A stretch of 36,536 nucleotides of DNA from SUG2458 sp051872335 (GTDB lineage Bacteria; Bacillota_I; Bacilli_A; RFN20; CAG-826): assembly GCA_051872335.1 (NCBI GenBank), contig JBJEDT010000018.1, positions 1-36,536 on the forward strand, written 5' to 3'. Both the position numbers and the translations under genes were made by a program. Under the pieces are notes generated by a model. That model did no database searches and was not told the DNA's origin. It saw nothing but the letters and a program-made list of their open reading frames with translations. Within the stretch, counting starts at the first letter, position 1. Every line of letters begins with the position of its first letter. Of this stretch, positions 8,117-17,257 are shown piece after piece.

Positions 8117-9532
8117 ATGAACAATACTTACAATTCTCCATTATCATCTCGATATGCATCAAGCAAAATGCAGGAATTATTTTCTTCTCAATACAAGTAT
8201 CAAACTTTTAGAAGACTATGGTATTCTTTAGCAAAAGCTCAACACGAGCTTGGTTTAAATGTAACTATAGATCAAGTAAATGAATTAAAAGAACATTTAG
8301 AAGATATTGATTTTGATGTTGTAGCTGAAAAAGAAAAAGAAATTAAACATGATGTAATGGCTCATATTTATGCTTATGGACTTGTTGCACCAAAAGCAAA
8401 AAGTATAATTCATTTAGGTGCAACTAGTTGTTATGTAACAGATAATACTGACCTAATTATTTATAAAGAAGCATTAATTTATACAAAGAATCTTTTACTA
8501 GGAGTAATGAGCTATCTATGTGATTTTGTAGAAAAAACTAAATCTATTCCAACTTTAGGATATACTCATTATCAACCTGCTCAACTTGTTACAGTTGGTA
8601 AAAGAGCATCGTTATGGTTACAAGATTTTTTAACCGATTTAGAAGAAGTCAATTTTTGTTTATCTCAAATTAAATTTTTAGGTTGTAGAGGAACAACTGG
8701 TACTGAAGCAAGTTTTATGGAACTATTTAATAATGATGAAACAAAAATTGATGAAATGAATAAAAAAATAGCTTTTGATTTTGGTTTTGAAGAATGCTTT
8801 GATGTGTGTGGTCAAACTTATCCAAGAAAATTAGATTATCGTATTTTGAGTTGTCTTTCTTCAATTAGTCAATCTTGTTATAAACTAGCAAATGATATTC
8901 GTTTATTACAACATGATAATCAATTACAAGAACCATTTTCAAATAATCAAGTAGGATCTTCTGCAATGCCATACAAACGTAATCCTATTAGATGTGAAAG
9001 AATTTGTTCTTTAGCTAGATATTTACAATCTAATACCTTAAATGCATCTATGACTAGTTCAACTCAATTTTTAGAAAGAAGTCTTGATGACTCTGCTATT
9101 AGAAGAATCTCACTTCCAGAAGGTTTTTTATGTGTTGATTCAATTCTTCATTTGACTCAAAATATTATTGCAGGACTAGAAGTAAATGAAAAAATTATCG
9201 AATCTTCAGTTATTAATTATTTACCTTTTATATCTACAGAAAACATTATGATGGAAGCATGTAAAAAAGGTGCTGATAGACAAGTTGTTCATAAAATAAT
9301 TCGTGATGTCACAATTGAGCAAAGTAATAATTTAAAAGAAGGTCAAAAAATAGATTTATTAAAAGAACTATTAAAGTATAAAGAATTAAAATTAAATAAA
9401 AAAGAATTAAAAGTTGTATTAAATCCAAAATTATATATTGGAAGAAGTGCTACCCAAGCGCAAAACCTTGTTGATAAAGTTAAACCTTTATTACATGGTG
9501 CAATTTTAGAAGCTGACGAAATTAAATTATAA
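8117..9532 (+). CDS. purB: Adenylosuccinate lyase
   Basis: A 471-residue member of the aspartase/fumarase superfamily, cleaving adenylosuccinate to AMP and fumarate (and SAICAR in de novo synthesis). The superfamily signature SSAMPYKRNP is at 281-290, with the flexible-loop serine at its start. LGYTHYQPAQ (148-157) contains the conserved His151, and SIIHLGATSCYVTDN (96-110) is the first conserved region. The length matches the longer clostridial PurB form. It lies 8 nt after purA and its stop sits just before the pyrG start, so it is co-translated with both. Confidence 0.95.
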   Translation: MNNTYNSPLSSRYASSKMQELFSSQYKYQTFRRLWYSLAKAQHELGLNVTIDQVNELKEHLEDIDFDVVAEKEKEIKHDVMAHIYAYGLVAPKAKSIIHLGATSCYVTDNTDLIIYKEALIYTKNLLLGVMSYLCDFVEKTKSIPTLGYTHYQPAQLVTVGKRASLWLQDFLTDLEEVNFCLSQIKFLGCRGTTGTEASFMELFNNDETKIDEMNKKIAFDFGFEECFDVCGQTYPRKLDYRILSCLSSISQSCYKLANDIRLLQHDNQLQEPFSNNQVGSSAMPYKRNPIRCERICSLARYLQSNTLNASMTSSTQFLERSLDDSAIRRISLPEGFLCVDSILHLTQNIIAGLEVNEKIIESSVINYLPFISTENIMMEACKKGADRQVVHKIIRDVTIEQSNNLKEGQKIDLLKELLKYKELKLNKKELKVVLNPKLYIGRSATQAQNLVDKVKPLLHGAILEADEIKL

Positions 9533-9543
9533 GGATGGTGATT

Positions 9544-11160
9544 ATGATGACTAAGTATATTTTTGTTACTGGTGGAGTTGTATCTGGTTTAGGAAAAGGT
9601 ATTACTGCTGCTTCTTTAGGGAGACTTTTAAAAGCACGTGGCTTAAAAGTTGCAGCACAAAAACTTGACCCATACATCAATATAGATCCAGGAACAATGA
9701 GCCCATTTCAACATGGTGAAGTTTATGTCACCGAAGATGGTGCTGAAACAGATTTAGACTTAGGACATTATGAAAGATTCATCGATGAAAACTTAAATAA
9801 ATATTCCAATCTTACAACAGGTAAAGTTTATTGGAATGTTTTAAATAAAGAAAGAAGAGGAGAATACTTAGGATCAACAGTACAAGTCATTCCTCATATT
9901 ACTGATGAAATTAAAAACTTTATTTATAGAGTCGGTAAAAAAACAAATGCAGATGTTGTTATTACTGAAATAGGAGGAACAATAGGTGATATTGAATCCC
10001 AACCATTCATTGAAGCTATTAGACAAGTATCTCTTGAAGTAGGTAAAGAAAATAGTTTATTTATTCATGTGTGTTTAGTCCCTTATTTAAGTGGATCTGA
10101 TGAACATAAATCAAAACCAACTCAACATTCAGTAAAAGAATTATTAGGATTAGGGATAAATCCTAATATTATCGTTTTAAGATGTGATAAACCTCTTGAA
10201 CAAAATATATTTAAAAAGATTGCAATGTTTTGTAATGTAAAAGAAGAATGTGTTATTGAAAACATTACTTTAAAATGTTTATATGAAGCTCCTTTAATGC
10301 TTGAAAAAGCCCATTTTTCAGAAGTAGTATGTAAAGAGTTAGGACTAAAAACTAAACAAACAGACTTAAAAGAATGGACAGAAATGGTTGAAAGAATTAA
10401 ATCAAGAAGTAATACAGTTAATATTGCTCTTGTTGGTAAATATGTTGTTTTACACGATGCATATTTATCAGTTGCAGAAGCATTAAGACATGCTGGTTAT
10501 GTTAATGATAGTCATATTAAAATTAAATGGGTATCTTCAGATGAATTAACAGAAGGAAATGCTAATGAAACATTTGCTAATATTGATGGTATCATTGTTC
10601 CAGGTGGTTTTGGAAATAGAGGAACCGAAGGAATGATTGTTGCAGCAAAATATGCTCGTGAAAATAACATTCCTTATTTTGGAATTTGCTTAGGCATGCA
10701 AATTCAAGTTATTGAATATGCACGTAATGTATGTAATTTAAAAAAAGCAAACTCAACAGAATTTGATGAATCAACACCATATAAAGTCATTGATTTTATG
10801 CCTGGACAAAATAGTGACATTGATAAAGGTGGAACATTACGTTTAGGAGCATATCCTTGTAAAATTATTAAAAGAACTAAAGCTTATGAACTATATGGTA
10901 GTGAATTAATTCACGAAAGACATAGACATAGATATGAAGTTAATAATGAATATCGAAAAATATTAATAGACAATGGTTTAATTGTTAGTGGAACTACACC
11001 TGATGAACGATTAGTTGATATTGTCGAACTTTCTTCTCGCGCTTTTCACATAGGTGTTCAATTCCATCCAGAATTTAAATCTCGCCCTAATAAACCTCAT
11101 CCACTATTTGTAGGTTTTATTAAAGCAGCTTTATTAACACAAAAAAATAAAAGTCAGTAA
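9544..11160 (+). CDS. pyrG: CTP synthase
   Basis: A 538-residue two-domain enzyme that aminates UTP to CTP with glutamine and ATP. The N-terminal synthetase domain begins KYIFVTGGVVSGLGKG (4-19), the CTP synthase P-loop region, followed by the conserved LDPYINIDPGTMSPF stretch. The C-terminal class I glutamine amidotransferase domain has Cys382 in FGICLGMQ and the His/Glu pair in VQFHPEF near the end. Starts at 9535, 9544 and 9547 are all in frame; AAGGA at 9531-9535 gives the best spacing to 9544. It is the last gene of the pur-pyr operon. An AT-only hairpin with a T-run at 11229-11262 is the likely end of the transcript. Confidence 0.95.
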   Translation: MMTKYIFVTGGVVSGLGKGITAASLGRLLKARGLKVAAQKLDPYINIDPGTMSPFQHGEVYVTEDGAETDLDLGHYERFIDENLNKYSNLTTGKVYWNVLNKERRGEYLGSTVQVIPHITDEIKNFIYRVGKKTNADVVITEIGGTIGDIESQPFIEAIRQVSLEVGKENSLFIHVCLVPYLSGSDEHKSKPTQHSVKELLGLGINPNIIVLRCDKPLEQNIFKKIAMFCNVKEECVIENITLKCLYEAPLMLEKAHFSEVVCKELGLKTKQTDLKEWTEMVERIKSRSNTVNIALVGKYVVLHDAYLSVAEALRHAGYVNDSHIKIKWVSSDELTEGNANETFANIDGIIVPGGFGNRGTEGMIVAAKYARENNIPYFGICLGMQIQVIEYARNVCNLKKANSTEFDESTPYKVIDFMPGQNSDIDKGGTLRLGAYPCKIIKRTKAYELYGSELIHERHRHRYEVNNEYRKILIDNGLIVSGTTPDERLVDIVELSSRAFHIGVQFHPEFKSRPNKPHPLFVGFIKAALLTQKNKSQ

Positions 11161-11228
11161 ATATAATTTTTATTTTATTCACTTTTTTAAAACAAAACTA
11201 TAAAATCTTCTAATCTATATATAAAACT

Positions 11229-11262
11229 ATATTATTTAATTAAAATTTAAATAATATTTTTT
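11229..11262 (+). terminator. Candidate terminator after pyrG
   Basis: Perfect 11-bp stem ATATTATTTAA (11229-11239) / TTAAATAATAT (11247-11257), 7-base loop, then a T-run. The stem is AT-only, so it is weaker than the other terminators in this window. Confidence 0.45.
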
Positions 11263-11268
11263 AACATC

Positions 11269-11298
11269 TTGAAATTAACATATTGTTAAAGTTAAAAT
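11269..11298 (+). promoter_or_regulatory. Candidate promoter for TIR-LRR gene with palindrome in the spacer
   Basis: TTGAAA (11269-11274), 18-base spacer, TAAAAT (11293-11298), each one base from consensus. The spacer contains the inverted repeat TTAACA-TAT-TGTTAA (11275-11289), a possible operator. AT-richness makes chance matches easy. Confidence 0.4.
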
Positions 11299-11356
11299 AT
11301 AAGTAACAAAAAGAAATTTTTCTAATCATTAAAATTTATATAAAAAGGAGATAGTT

Positions 11357-12955
11357 ATGGGAGAAGTATTAAAACCTTATGAAGGTAATAGGCCTTATGC
11401 ATTTATTAGTTATGCACACGATGACATGGAAAAAGTCAATCAAATTATGGCCATTCTAAGTAAAGACATGAAATTTAGACTATGGTATGATTCTGGATTG
11501 CATTCTGGAGATGATTGGTCTAATAAATTGACTCAAAAAATAAATCAATCTACTGCTTTTATTGTTTTTTTAAGTGATGCTTCGATATTATCAAGACATT
11601 GCGCATCTGAAATATCAATTGCATTTAATAATGAAGCAATAAAAATTATCCCAGTATGGATTTCAGTTCCTAAGAAACTTCCTACTAATCTTTCATATTA
11701 TTTAGGTTTTACTCAACACGCTTTTGAAAAAATGACAAATGAGCCAACCGTTGAAGATATTTGTAAAGAACTTAATAATTCTATTCCAAATTCAATAAAA
11801 GATACAACAATCATTGAGGATGGAATTATCAAAACATGTGTTGATGATATTAAAGAACTTATTGTTGACGATACAATTACTCAAATTAGTGATGAAGTTT
11901 GTAAAAACAAAACTCAACTAAATAAGGTTATTTTTGGCAAGAAATTATTAAAAATTGGCAAAGAAGCTTTTAGAAACTGTATTAACCTAACATCTATATA
12001 TATCCCAAGTAATATAAAACATCTCGGTGATAGTGCATTTAGAGACTGTGTGAATATAACTGATATTAAAATCGAAAAAGAAATAGAACTAGGTGAAAGA
12101 GCATTTGAAAACTGTAGAAACTTAAAAAATATTTCTTTACCTAATGATTTAAAAGAAATTTATAGTGGTTTATTTAATTCTTGTAAATCATTAGAAAAAA
12201 TTAAACTACCTGATAGTTTAATTGCTATTGGTGATAATGCTTTTGGTTCATGTGAAGCATTAAAAGAATTACATATTCCACCTACTGTTGCAAGAATTGA
12301 TGATGCAGCTTTTGTTGGTTGTACCGGTTTAACAAATATAGTTATTCCTGAAGGTGTATATAAAATTGGTAAAAATGTTTTCAAAGATTGTTCAAATTTA
12401 CAAAGCATTACTTTACCAGCTTCTTTAGTAAAAATTGATAATGGTTCTTTAAGAGGTTGTATATCTTTACAAAGCATTGATGTTAATAAAAAGAACAAAT
12501 ATTATAAATCATATGATGACATTATGTTCAATAAAAACAAATCTGTTCTTATTTGTTATCCACCTGTTAAAAAATATGATGTATATGAAATTCCAGATAG
12601 TGTAAGTGAAATTGAAGACTGGGCTTTTGCCTATGCAAAAAACTTAAAACAAGTAATCATTCCAGATAGTGTTCATAGAATTGGTGAAGGTGCTTTCTTC
12701 CACTGTGAATCTTTAGAAAGAATTGTTATTCCATATAGTGTAGAAACTATTGATGATACTGCTTTTAGAGGATGTTCAAACTTAAAAGAAGTATATATTG
12801 AATCAGAAACGATCCAAGACTTAGGTTGGGGTATATTCTACGGATGTAGTGAAAATTTAGTTGTTTATTATTGTTCAAACATTGTAAAAAAATATTGTGA
12901 AAATCAAATATTTAAATCTTTACCATTTACACCAAGTAATCCAGAAGAAGAATAG
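11357..12955 (+). CDS. TIR-domain protein with BspA-type leucine-rich repeats
   Basis: A 532-residue cytoplasmic protein without signal peptide or membrane segment. Residues about 12-135 form a TIR domain: YAFISYAHDD (14-23) is box 1, WYDSGLHSGDDW (43-54) the BB-loop region, and SRHCASEISIA (79-89) the alphaC helix, with Glu85 where NADase TIRs have the catalytic glutamate. Residues about 155-510 hold roughly twelve LRR_5/BspA repeats with 22-23 residue spacing, marked by AF-x-x-C at 204, 227, 249, 272, 295, 318, 341, 364, 423, 446, 469 and 493. A break at about 380-402 holds the YKSYDDIMF element common in such repeats. Start: AAGGAG upstream of ATG 11357. A NhaD-like transporter follows after 11 nt. 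I infer an NAD-cleaving sensor or defence effector, with the LRRs as ligand platform; a scaffold role without catalysis is possible. Confidence 0.88.
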   Translation: MGEVLKPYEGNRPYAFISYAHDDMEKVNQIMAILSKDMKFRLWYDSGLHSGDDWSNKLTQKINQSTAFIVFLSDASILSRHCASEISIAFNNEAIKIIPVWISVPKKLPTNLSYYLGFTQHAFEKMTNEPTVEDICKELNNSIPNSIKDTTIIEDGIIKTCVDDIKELIVDDTITQISDEVCKNKTQLNKVIFGKKLLKIGKEAFRNCINLTSIYIPSNIKHLGDSAFRDCVNITDIKIEKEIELGERAFENCRNLKNISLPNDLKEIYSGLFNSCKSLEKIKLPDSLIAIGDNAFGSCEALKELHIPPTVARIDDAAFVGCTGLTNIVIPEGVYKIGKNVFKDCSNLQSITLPASLVKIDNGSLRGCISLQSIDVNKKNKYYKSYDDIMFNKNKSVLICYPPVKKYDVYEIPDSVSEIEDWAFAYAKNLKQVIIPDSVHRIGEGAFFHCESLERIVIPYSVETIDDTAFRGCSNLKEVYIESETIQDLGWGIFYGCSENLVVYYCSNIVKKYCENQIFKSLPFTPSNPEEE

Positions 12956-12966
12956 AGGAATGTAAA

Positions 12967-14268
12967 TTGATACCTACTCTTATTATTTCTAGTATTACAA
13001 TAGTTGCTTTAATATTGTCCGTATTATTATTTCCAAAACTTAAAGTCTTTGGTAAAGAACTAAATACATATTGGATGGTTGGCCTAATTGGCATGCTTCT
13101 ATTATTAATATTTGGTTGTATACCTATTAAAGATGTTTTTAATGAACTAACAACTGATACAAGTGTTAATCCTCTTAAGATTCTCGTTTTATTTTTTTCA
13201 ATGACAATTCTTTCAATTGCTTTAGATGAAGTTGGTTTTTTTAAATACCTTGCAACAATTGCAACAAACAAAGCTAAAACAAACCAATTAACATTATTTA
13301 TTATTTTATATTTATTAGTTTCAGTTTTAACTGTATTTACCTCAAATGACATTGTTATATTAACATTTACACCTTTTATATGTTACTTTGCCAAAAATTC
13401 TAAAATTAATCCTATTCCATATTTGGTTGCAGAATTTGCTGCTGCAAATACGTGGAGTATGATGCTAATCATTGGTAATCCTACTAACATTTATTTAGCT
13501 ACATCTGCAAATATTGATTTTATTTCTTATCTTAAAGTTATGGTATTACCTACTTTAGCAGCTGGTATTGTAGAATTTTTGTTAATCTTACTTATTTTTA
13601 GAAAGCAACTAAAAACACCTCTTAATATAGAAACAGAAGTTGTTAAAATTCAAAATAAAGTAGTTCTTATTTTAGGACTTATTCATTTAGGAATTTGTTT
13701 AATACTTTTAATAATTTCTTCATATATCTCACTTGATATGTGGCTTATTAGTTTATGTTGTGCACTATCATTAATTCTTTCTATAATCATTTACTCACTA
13801 ATTAAGAAAGAAAAATTTACTATTCTACTCAACACTTTTAAAAGACTTCCTTGGGATTTAATTCCTTTTGTTATTTCAATGTTTATTATCGTTCTTTCTT
13901 TAAATAACAATGGTATAACACATTACTTAACAGAATTATTAGGCGAAGATTATATTATATTAAAATATGGTTACTCATCATTTATTTCATGTAACTTAAT
14001 TAATAATATTCCAATGAGTGTACTCTTTAGTTCAATACCTCATATGCCAACTGATATTCAACAATTACAAGCTATTTATAGTACAATTATAGGTTCAAAT
14101 ATCGGTGCTTTCTTAACACCTATTGGAGCATTAGCAGGTATTATGTTTACAGGTTTAATTTCTAAGCAACAAATAAAATATACATTCTTAGATTTTTTCA
14201 AATATGGTTCACTAATTTCCATTCCTACAATTACTGTGGCTCTATTAGTTTTAATGTTAGTTCTATAA
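12967..14268 (+). CDS. Ion transporter-superfamily permease (NhaD/ArsB/SLC13-like)
   Basis: A 433-residue polytopic membrane protein with about 11-12 hydrophobic segments. Conserved-looking features are FTSNDIVILTFTPFI (first half) and its inverted-topology partner SCNLINNIPMSVLF, together with IGNPTNIYLA and the C-terminal IGSNIGAFLTPIGALAG. Paired N-D/N-N re-entrant hairpins and GNPTN are hallmarks of the NhaD/ArsB branch. It probably moves Na+, an anion or arsenite across the membrane. The start is a TTG at 12967 with AGAGGA seven bases upstream; the ATG at 12960 is followed at once by a stop. It is the second gene after the TIR-LRR protein and is closed by a strong terminator. The substrate is unknown. 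Confidence 0.8.
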   Translation: MIPTLIISSITIVALILSVLLFPKLKVFGKELNTYWMVGLIGMLLLLIFGCIPIKDVFNELTTDTSVNPLKILVLFFSMTILSIALDEVGFFKYLATIATNKAKTNQLTLFIILYLLVSVLTVFTSNDIVILTFTPFICYFAKNSKINPIPYLVAEFAAANTWSMMLIIGNPTNIYLATSANIDFISYLKVMVLPTLAAGIVEFLLILLIFRKQLKTPLNIETEVVKIQNKVVLILGLIHLGICLILLIISSYISLDMWLISLCCALSLILSIIIYSLIKKEKFTILLNTFKRLPWDLIPFVISMFIIVLSLNNNGITHYLTELLGEDYIILKYGYSSFISCNLINNIPMSVLFSSIPHMPTDIQQLQAIYSTIIGSNIGAFLTPIGALAGIMFTGLISKQQIKYTFLDFFKYGSLISIPTITVALLVLMLVL

Positions 14269-14288
14269 TATTTATCTATAAAATATTA

Positions 14289-14316
14289 AACACCTCAATA
14301 TCGAGGTGTTTTTTTA
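14289..14316. terminator. Bidirectional terminator between transporter and GNAT genes
   Basis: Perfect stem AACACCTC (14289-14296) / GAGGTGTT (14303-14310) with loop AATATC, followed by T-run on the plus strand. The minus-strand gene stop lies in the T-run. Confidence 0.85.
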
Positions 14317-14916
14317 ATATATCAAAGATTCTGGATGAGAAAATATTAAATCAATATTTTTACTTTTGTTTAGCAATAAATTTAAAGTTCCTTGTTCCTT
14401 TGTACCCATTCTTGTTTCCATAAGAAGTAATCTATATGGAACAAAGCCACACTTTTCTTGGACACGTTTTGATTGATTATTAAAGTTATAATATCCACAA
14501 GTTAAAAAGTCTAAATCCAACTCATTAAAAAGATAATTAATAACAGCCTTTACAGCTTCTGGCATCAAGCCCTTACCCCAATAATCTTTACTTAATACAT
14601 ATCCTATTTCTCTTCCCTTATAGTTATTAAACTCAGTTAGTTCATCTTCCATACCATATTTTTCAATACCTAAAGAACCAATTACTTTATTATTTTCTTT
14701 ATATACAATGGCAAAGACTTTATCTTCTTTAATAAAACTATTTAAAATCTCTTTTGTTTTATCTATTGATTCATGATGATGCCATCCAGCCATTTCTCCG
14801 ACACCATCAACTGAAGCATATTCAAAAAAATCATCTAAATCCTTTTCTTTAAATGGTCTTAATATTAAACGTTGTGTTTCAATAACTTTATTATTGATTC
14901 TAAATTCTGCATTCAT
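14314..14916 (-). CDS. GNAT N-acetyltransferase, RimJ/RimL-like
   Basis: A 200-residue cytoplasmic acetyltransferase using acetyl-CoA. The N-terminal ETQRLILRPFKEKDLDDFFE (13-32) is the characteristic start of RimJ/RimL-type GNATs. REIGYVLSKDYWGKGLMPEA (101-120) carries the acetyl-CoA pyrophosphate loop (WGKGLM), and NNQSKRVQEKCGFV (145-158) is the conserved C-terminal helix-strand. The family modifies ribosomal protein N-termini, amino acids or small molecules; the substrate here is unknown. It is monocistronic, convergent with the preceding transporter gene. ATG 14916 has an AGG-containing weak ribosome site. Confidence 0.88.
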   Translation of the reverse strand: MNAEFRINNKVIETQRLILRPFKEKDLDDFFEYASVDGVGEMAGWHHHESIDKTKEILNSFIKEDKVFAIVYKENNKVIGSLGIEKYGMEDELTEFNNYKGREIGYVLSKDYWGKGLMPEAVKAVINYLFNELDLDFLTCGYYNFNNQSKRVQEKCGFVPYRLLLMETRMGTKEQGTLNLLLNKSKNIDLIFSHPESLIY

Positions 14917-15036
14917 TTAAACTACCTGATTTCCCTATATAATGTTTACTATTTGATTATAATCTATTTTATTACAATAAATATATAAATGAAAATAAAT
15001 CTTAAACAAGATAATTATTAGCATTTTATAAATTCA

Positions 15037-15045
15037 TGTTATAAT
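15037..15045 (+). promoter_or_regulatory. Extended -10 promoter for HAD hydrolase gene
   Basis: TGT-TATAAT at 15037-15045, 24 bases before ATG 15070, with no good -35. The extended TGn makes a sigma-A promoter plausible. Confidence 0.5.
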
Positions 15046-15069
15046 AAACCTACGGAGATAACTAGTATT

Positions 15070-15702
15070 ATGGGTGCAATTTTTTTTGATTTAGATGGTA
15101 CATTATGGAATGCTATTCCTCAAATGGTCGAAGCATATAATGAAGCTATGCAAGAAAATGGATATAAATATACATTTGATTATGAAAAAGTAAAATCTTA
15201 TATGGGATTAACTCCTGAAGAAACAGCTATTCTAGCATTTAAAGATGTTCCATTAGATAAAGGAATGGAATTATTTAAATTAATGTATGATAGAGAATTA
15301 GTTTACTTAAGAAAAACACCTGGCATTTTGTATCCAAATGTCGAAAAGGTTTTAAGTGTTCTTTCTCAAAAGTATCCTTTATATATTGTTTCAAATGCAG
15401 ATAAAGGATATATAGAAGCATTCTTAGAAGGGACAAAACTTAGTAAATACTTCAAGGGTCATTTAGCAGCTGGAGACACCGGTTTAGCAAAATGGCAAAA
15501 TATAAACCTTTTACAAGAAAAAGAAAAAATTGATAAAGTAATTTATGTTGGAGATACAAATAAAGATAAATTGGAATCTATAAAAGCTAATGTAATGTTT
15601 ATTCACGCAGCCTATGGATTTGGTATAATAGATAATGATGAATATAAAATTGATTCATTAAATGAATTACCTAATTTAATTGAAAACTTATTTAGTAAAT
15701 AA
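15070..15702 (+). CDS. HAD-superfamily hydrolase, phosphoglycolate phosphatase-like
   Basis: A 210-residue cytoplasmic phosphatase of the haloacid dehalogenase superfamily. FFDLDGT (5-11) gives the nucleophile Asp7 and acid/base Asp9. VSNAD (about 111-115) is motif II, the Lys in GLAKWQN (about 140) is motif III, and VGDTNKD (about 159-165) is motif IV with the Mg2+-binding Asp. The helical cap between residues about 15 and 80 is the subclass I type of Gph/PGM-like enzymes. The exact substrate cannot be read from sequence. It precedes an MFS symporter by 81 nt with a separate palindromic leader, so the two may or may not be co-regulated. Confidence 0.85.
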   Translation: MGAIFFDLDGTLWNAIPQMVEAYNEAMQENGYKYTFDYEKVKSYMGLTPEETAILAFKDVPLDKGMELFKLMYDRELVYLRKTPGILYPNVEKVLSVLSQKYPLYIVSNADKGYIEAFLEGTKLSKYFKGHLAAGDTGLAKWQNINLLQEKEKIDKVIYVGDTNKDKLESIKANVMFIHAAYGFGIIDNDEYKIDSLNELPNLIENLFSK

Positions 15703-15714
15703 CTTATTATTAAC

Positions 15715-15765
15715 TTCTAGGGAACTAGAAAACTTAAAAAAGGGTTTTATAATTTATTTATAAAA
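15715..15765. promoter_or_regulatory. Leader with two inverted repeats before the MFS gene
   Basis: TTCTAG-GGAA-CTAGAA at 15715-15730 and TTTTATAA-TTTAT-TTATAAAA at 15745-15765; the second includes TATAAT (15748-15753), a candidate -10. Either may be an operator for sugar-dependent control. Confidence 0.35.
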
Positions 15766-15783
15766 TAAAGGAGAAATAAATTT

Positions 15784-17256
15784 ATGGAAAAAACTTTAAA
15801 GCTTAACTTTAAGCGAACGATGATCATTGGTTTTGCCTTCTTTGGTATTTTACTTTTATGGCAAGTCTATGACTCATGGTGTCCAACATTCTTGACTGAA
15901 TTATTCGGTAAAGCAATGTATGGTGAAGCAGAATGGCTAGCAGTTAGAGACACCAAAAATGCACAAGAGGTACTAAATGTTCAATATCTTGTTGGTATTA
16001 TGATGGCTATTGACAATCTTGCTGCATTAATCCTATTACCAATTTTTGGAAATCTATCAGATAAAACCAACACTAAAATTGGTAAGAGAATGCCTTACAT
16101 TTTAGTAGGTACATTTATTTCTGCAGTTGCTTTCCCATTTATTCCTGTATTATTCCACTACAATAATGTAGCAGGAACCATCATTTTAATGGCAATCGTT
16201 GTTTGTTCAATGATGATGTATCGTAACCCAGCAGTTGCATTAATGCCAGACTTAACACCAAAACCATTAAGAAGTAAAGCTAATGGTATCATTAATATTA
16301 TGGGTTACATTGGTGGATTATTTGCTACTATTACAGGTATTGTTTTTTCATTAAGCCAATACTTAAGAGGATCAAAGGTTTCTGCTGAAGGTGGATTAAT
16401 TGAATATCAACCAACTTGGGCTACTGGAAATATTTGGGCTATTGAAGCTCCATTCTTAATTGCTTCTGTTTTGATGGTTGTTTCTGCTGTATTCTTATTT
16501 ATTAAAATTAAAGAAAATAAGATTAAAGAAGAAATGAAAGAAGAAATGGAAATTGGTGAACAACAAGCTGAAGTAGTAGATAAAGTAAGCGACGATGCAC
16601 CAATGACTAAAGGAAACAAAGCAATGTTATTATTAATTTTATTTGCTGAGTTCTTCTGGTTTATGGCTGATAATGGTATCGGTACATTTATGGGAAACTA
16701 TACTATTTACTATTTAGGTGCTGAATCTGGTTCTAACATGATCAATACAATTATCGGTGGTGTTGGTAGTGTTTTAGGTTTTGCACTTGGTGGTTACATT
16801 GCTTCTAAAATTGGACGTAAATGGACAGTTGTTGGAGGTTTAGGAGTTACTTTAGGTTCTTATCTATTATGGATGATTGCATCATTTACATTCTTAAAAG
16901 GTGTTGCAGGTGATGGCACATTCCCAATCATTATTTATGTCATCTGGTTAATAAAAGGATTTGGTATGTCATTAGTTCACATTAACTCATTCCCTATGGT
17001 TGTTGAATTATGCTCAAGTAAGAAGATTGGTAAATTTACAGGATTCTACTATGCTTCATCAATGGCAGCTCAAACAATTACTCCAATTGCTTTAGGTGCA
17101 TTATTATTAATACCTGATTTTGGATTTGAATTCTTACCAGTATACGCATTAGTATGTTTAACAATTTCATTTGTTATCTTTATGTTTATTAAAAACGTTA
17201 AGACAAAGAAAACAAAAATTGCAACTGGATTAGAAGCATTTGATTCTGAGGATTAA
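15784..17256 (+). CDS. MFS transporter, GPH/SLC45-like sugar:cation symporter
   Basis: A 490-residue membrane protein with 12 predicted helices and a charged central cytoplasmic loop rich in Glu/Lys (about 240-275). GNLSDKTNTKIGKRMPYI (89-106) is the loop 2-3 MFS signature; RNPAVALMPDLTPKPLRSKANG (146-167) resembles the region conserved in sucrose and other GPH-type symporters. It probably imports a glycoside or sugar with a cation. Strong AAGGAG upstream of ATG 15784. The next gene, a glycerophosphodiesterase, starts two bases after its stop, so glycerophosphodiesters are another possible cargo. Confidence 0.85.
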   Translation: MEKTLKLNFKRTMIIGFAFFGILLLWQVYDSWCPTFLTELFGKAMYGEAEWLAVRDTKNAQEVLNVQYLVGIMMAIDNLAALILLPIFGNLSDKTNTKIGKRMPYILVGTFISAVAFPFIPVLFHYNNVAGTIILMAIVVCSMMMYRNPAVALMPDLTPKPLRSKANGIINIMGYIGGLFATITGIVFSLSQYLRGSKVSAEGGLIEYQPTWATGNIWAIEAPFLIASVLMVVSAVFLFIKIKENKIKEEMKEEMEIGEQQAEVVDKVSDDAPMTKGNKAMLLLILFAEFFWFMADNGIGTFMGNYTIYYLGAESGSNMINTIIGGVGSVLGFALGGYIASKIGRKWTVVGGLGVTLGSYLLWMIASFTFLKGVAGDGTFPIIIYVIWLIKGFGMSLVHINSFPMVVELCSSKKIGKFTGFYYASSMAAQTITPIALGALLLIPDFGFEFLPVYALVCLTISFVIFMFIKNVKTKKTKIATGLEAFDSED

Positions 17257-17257
17257 T

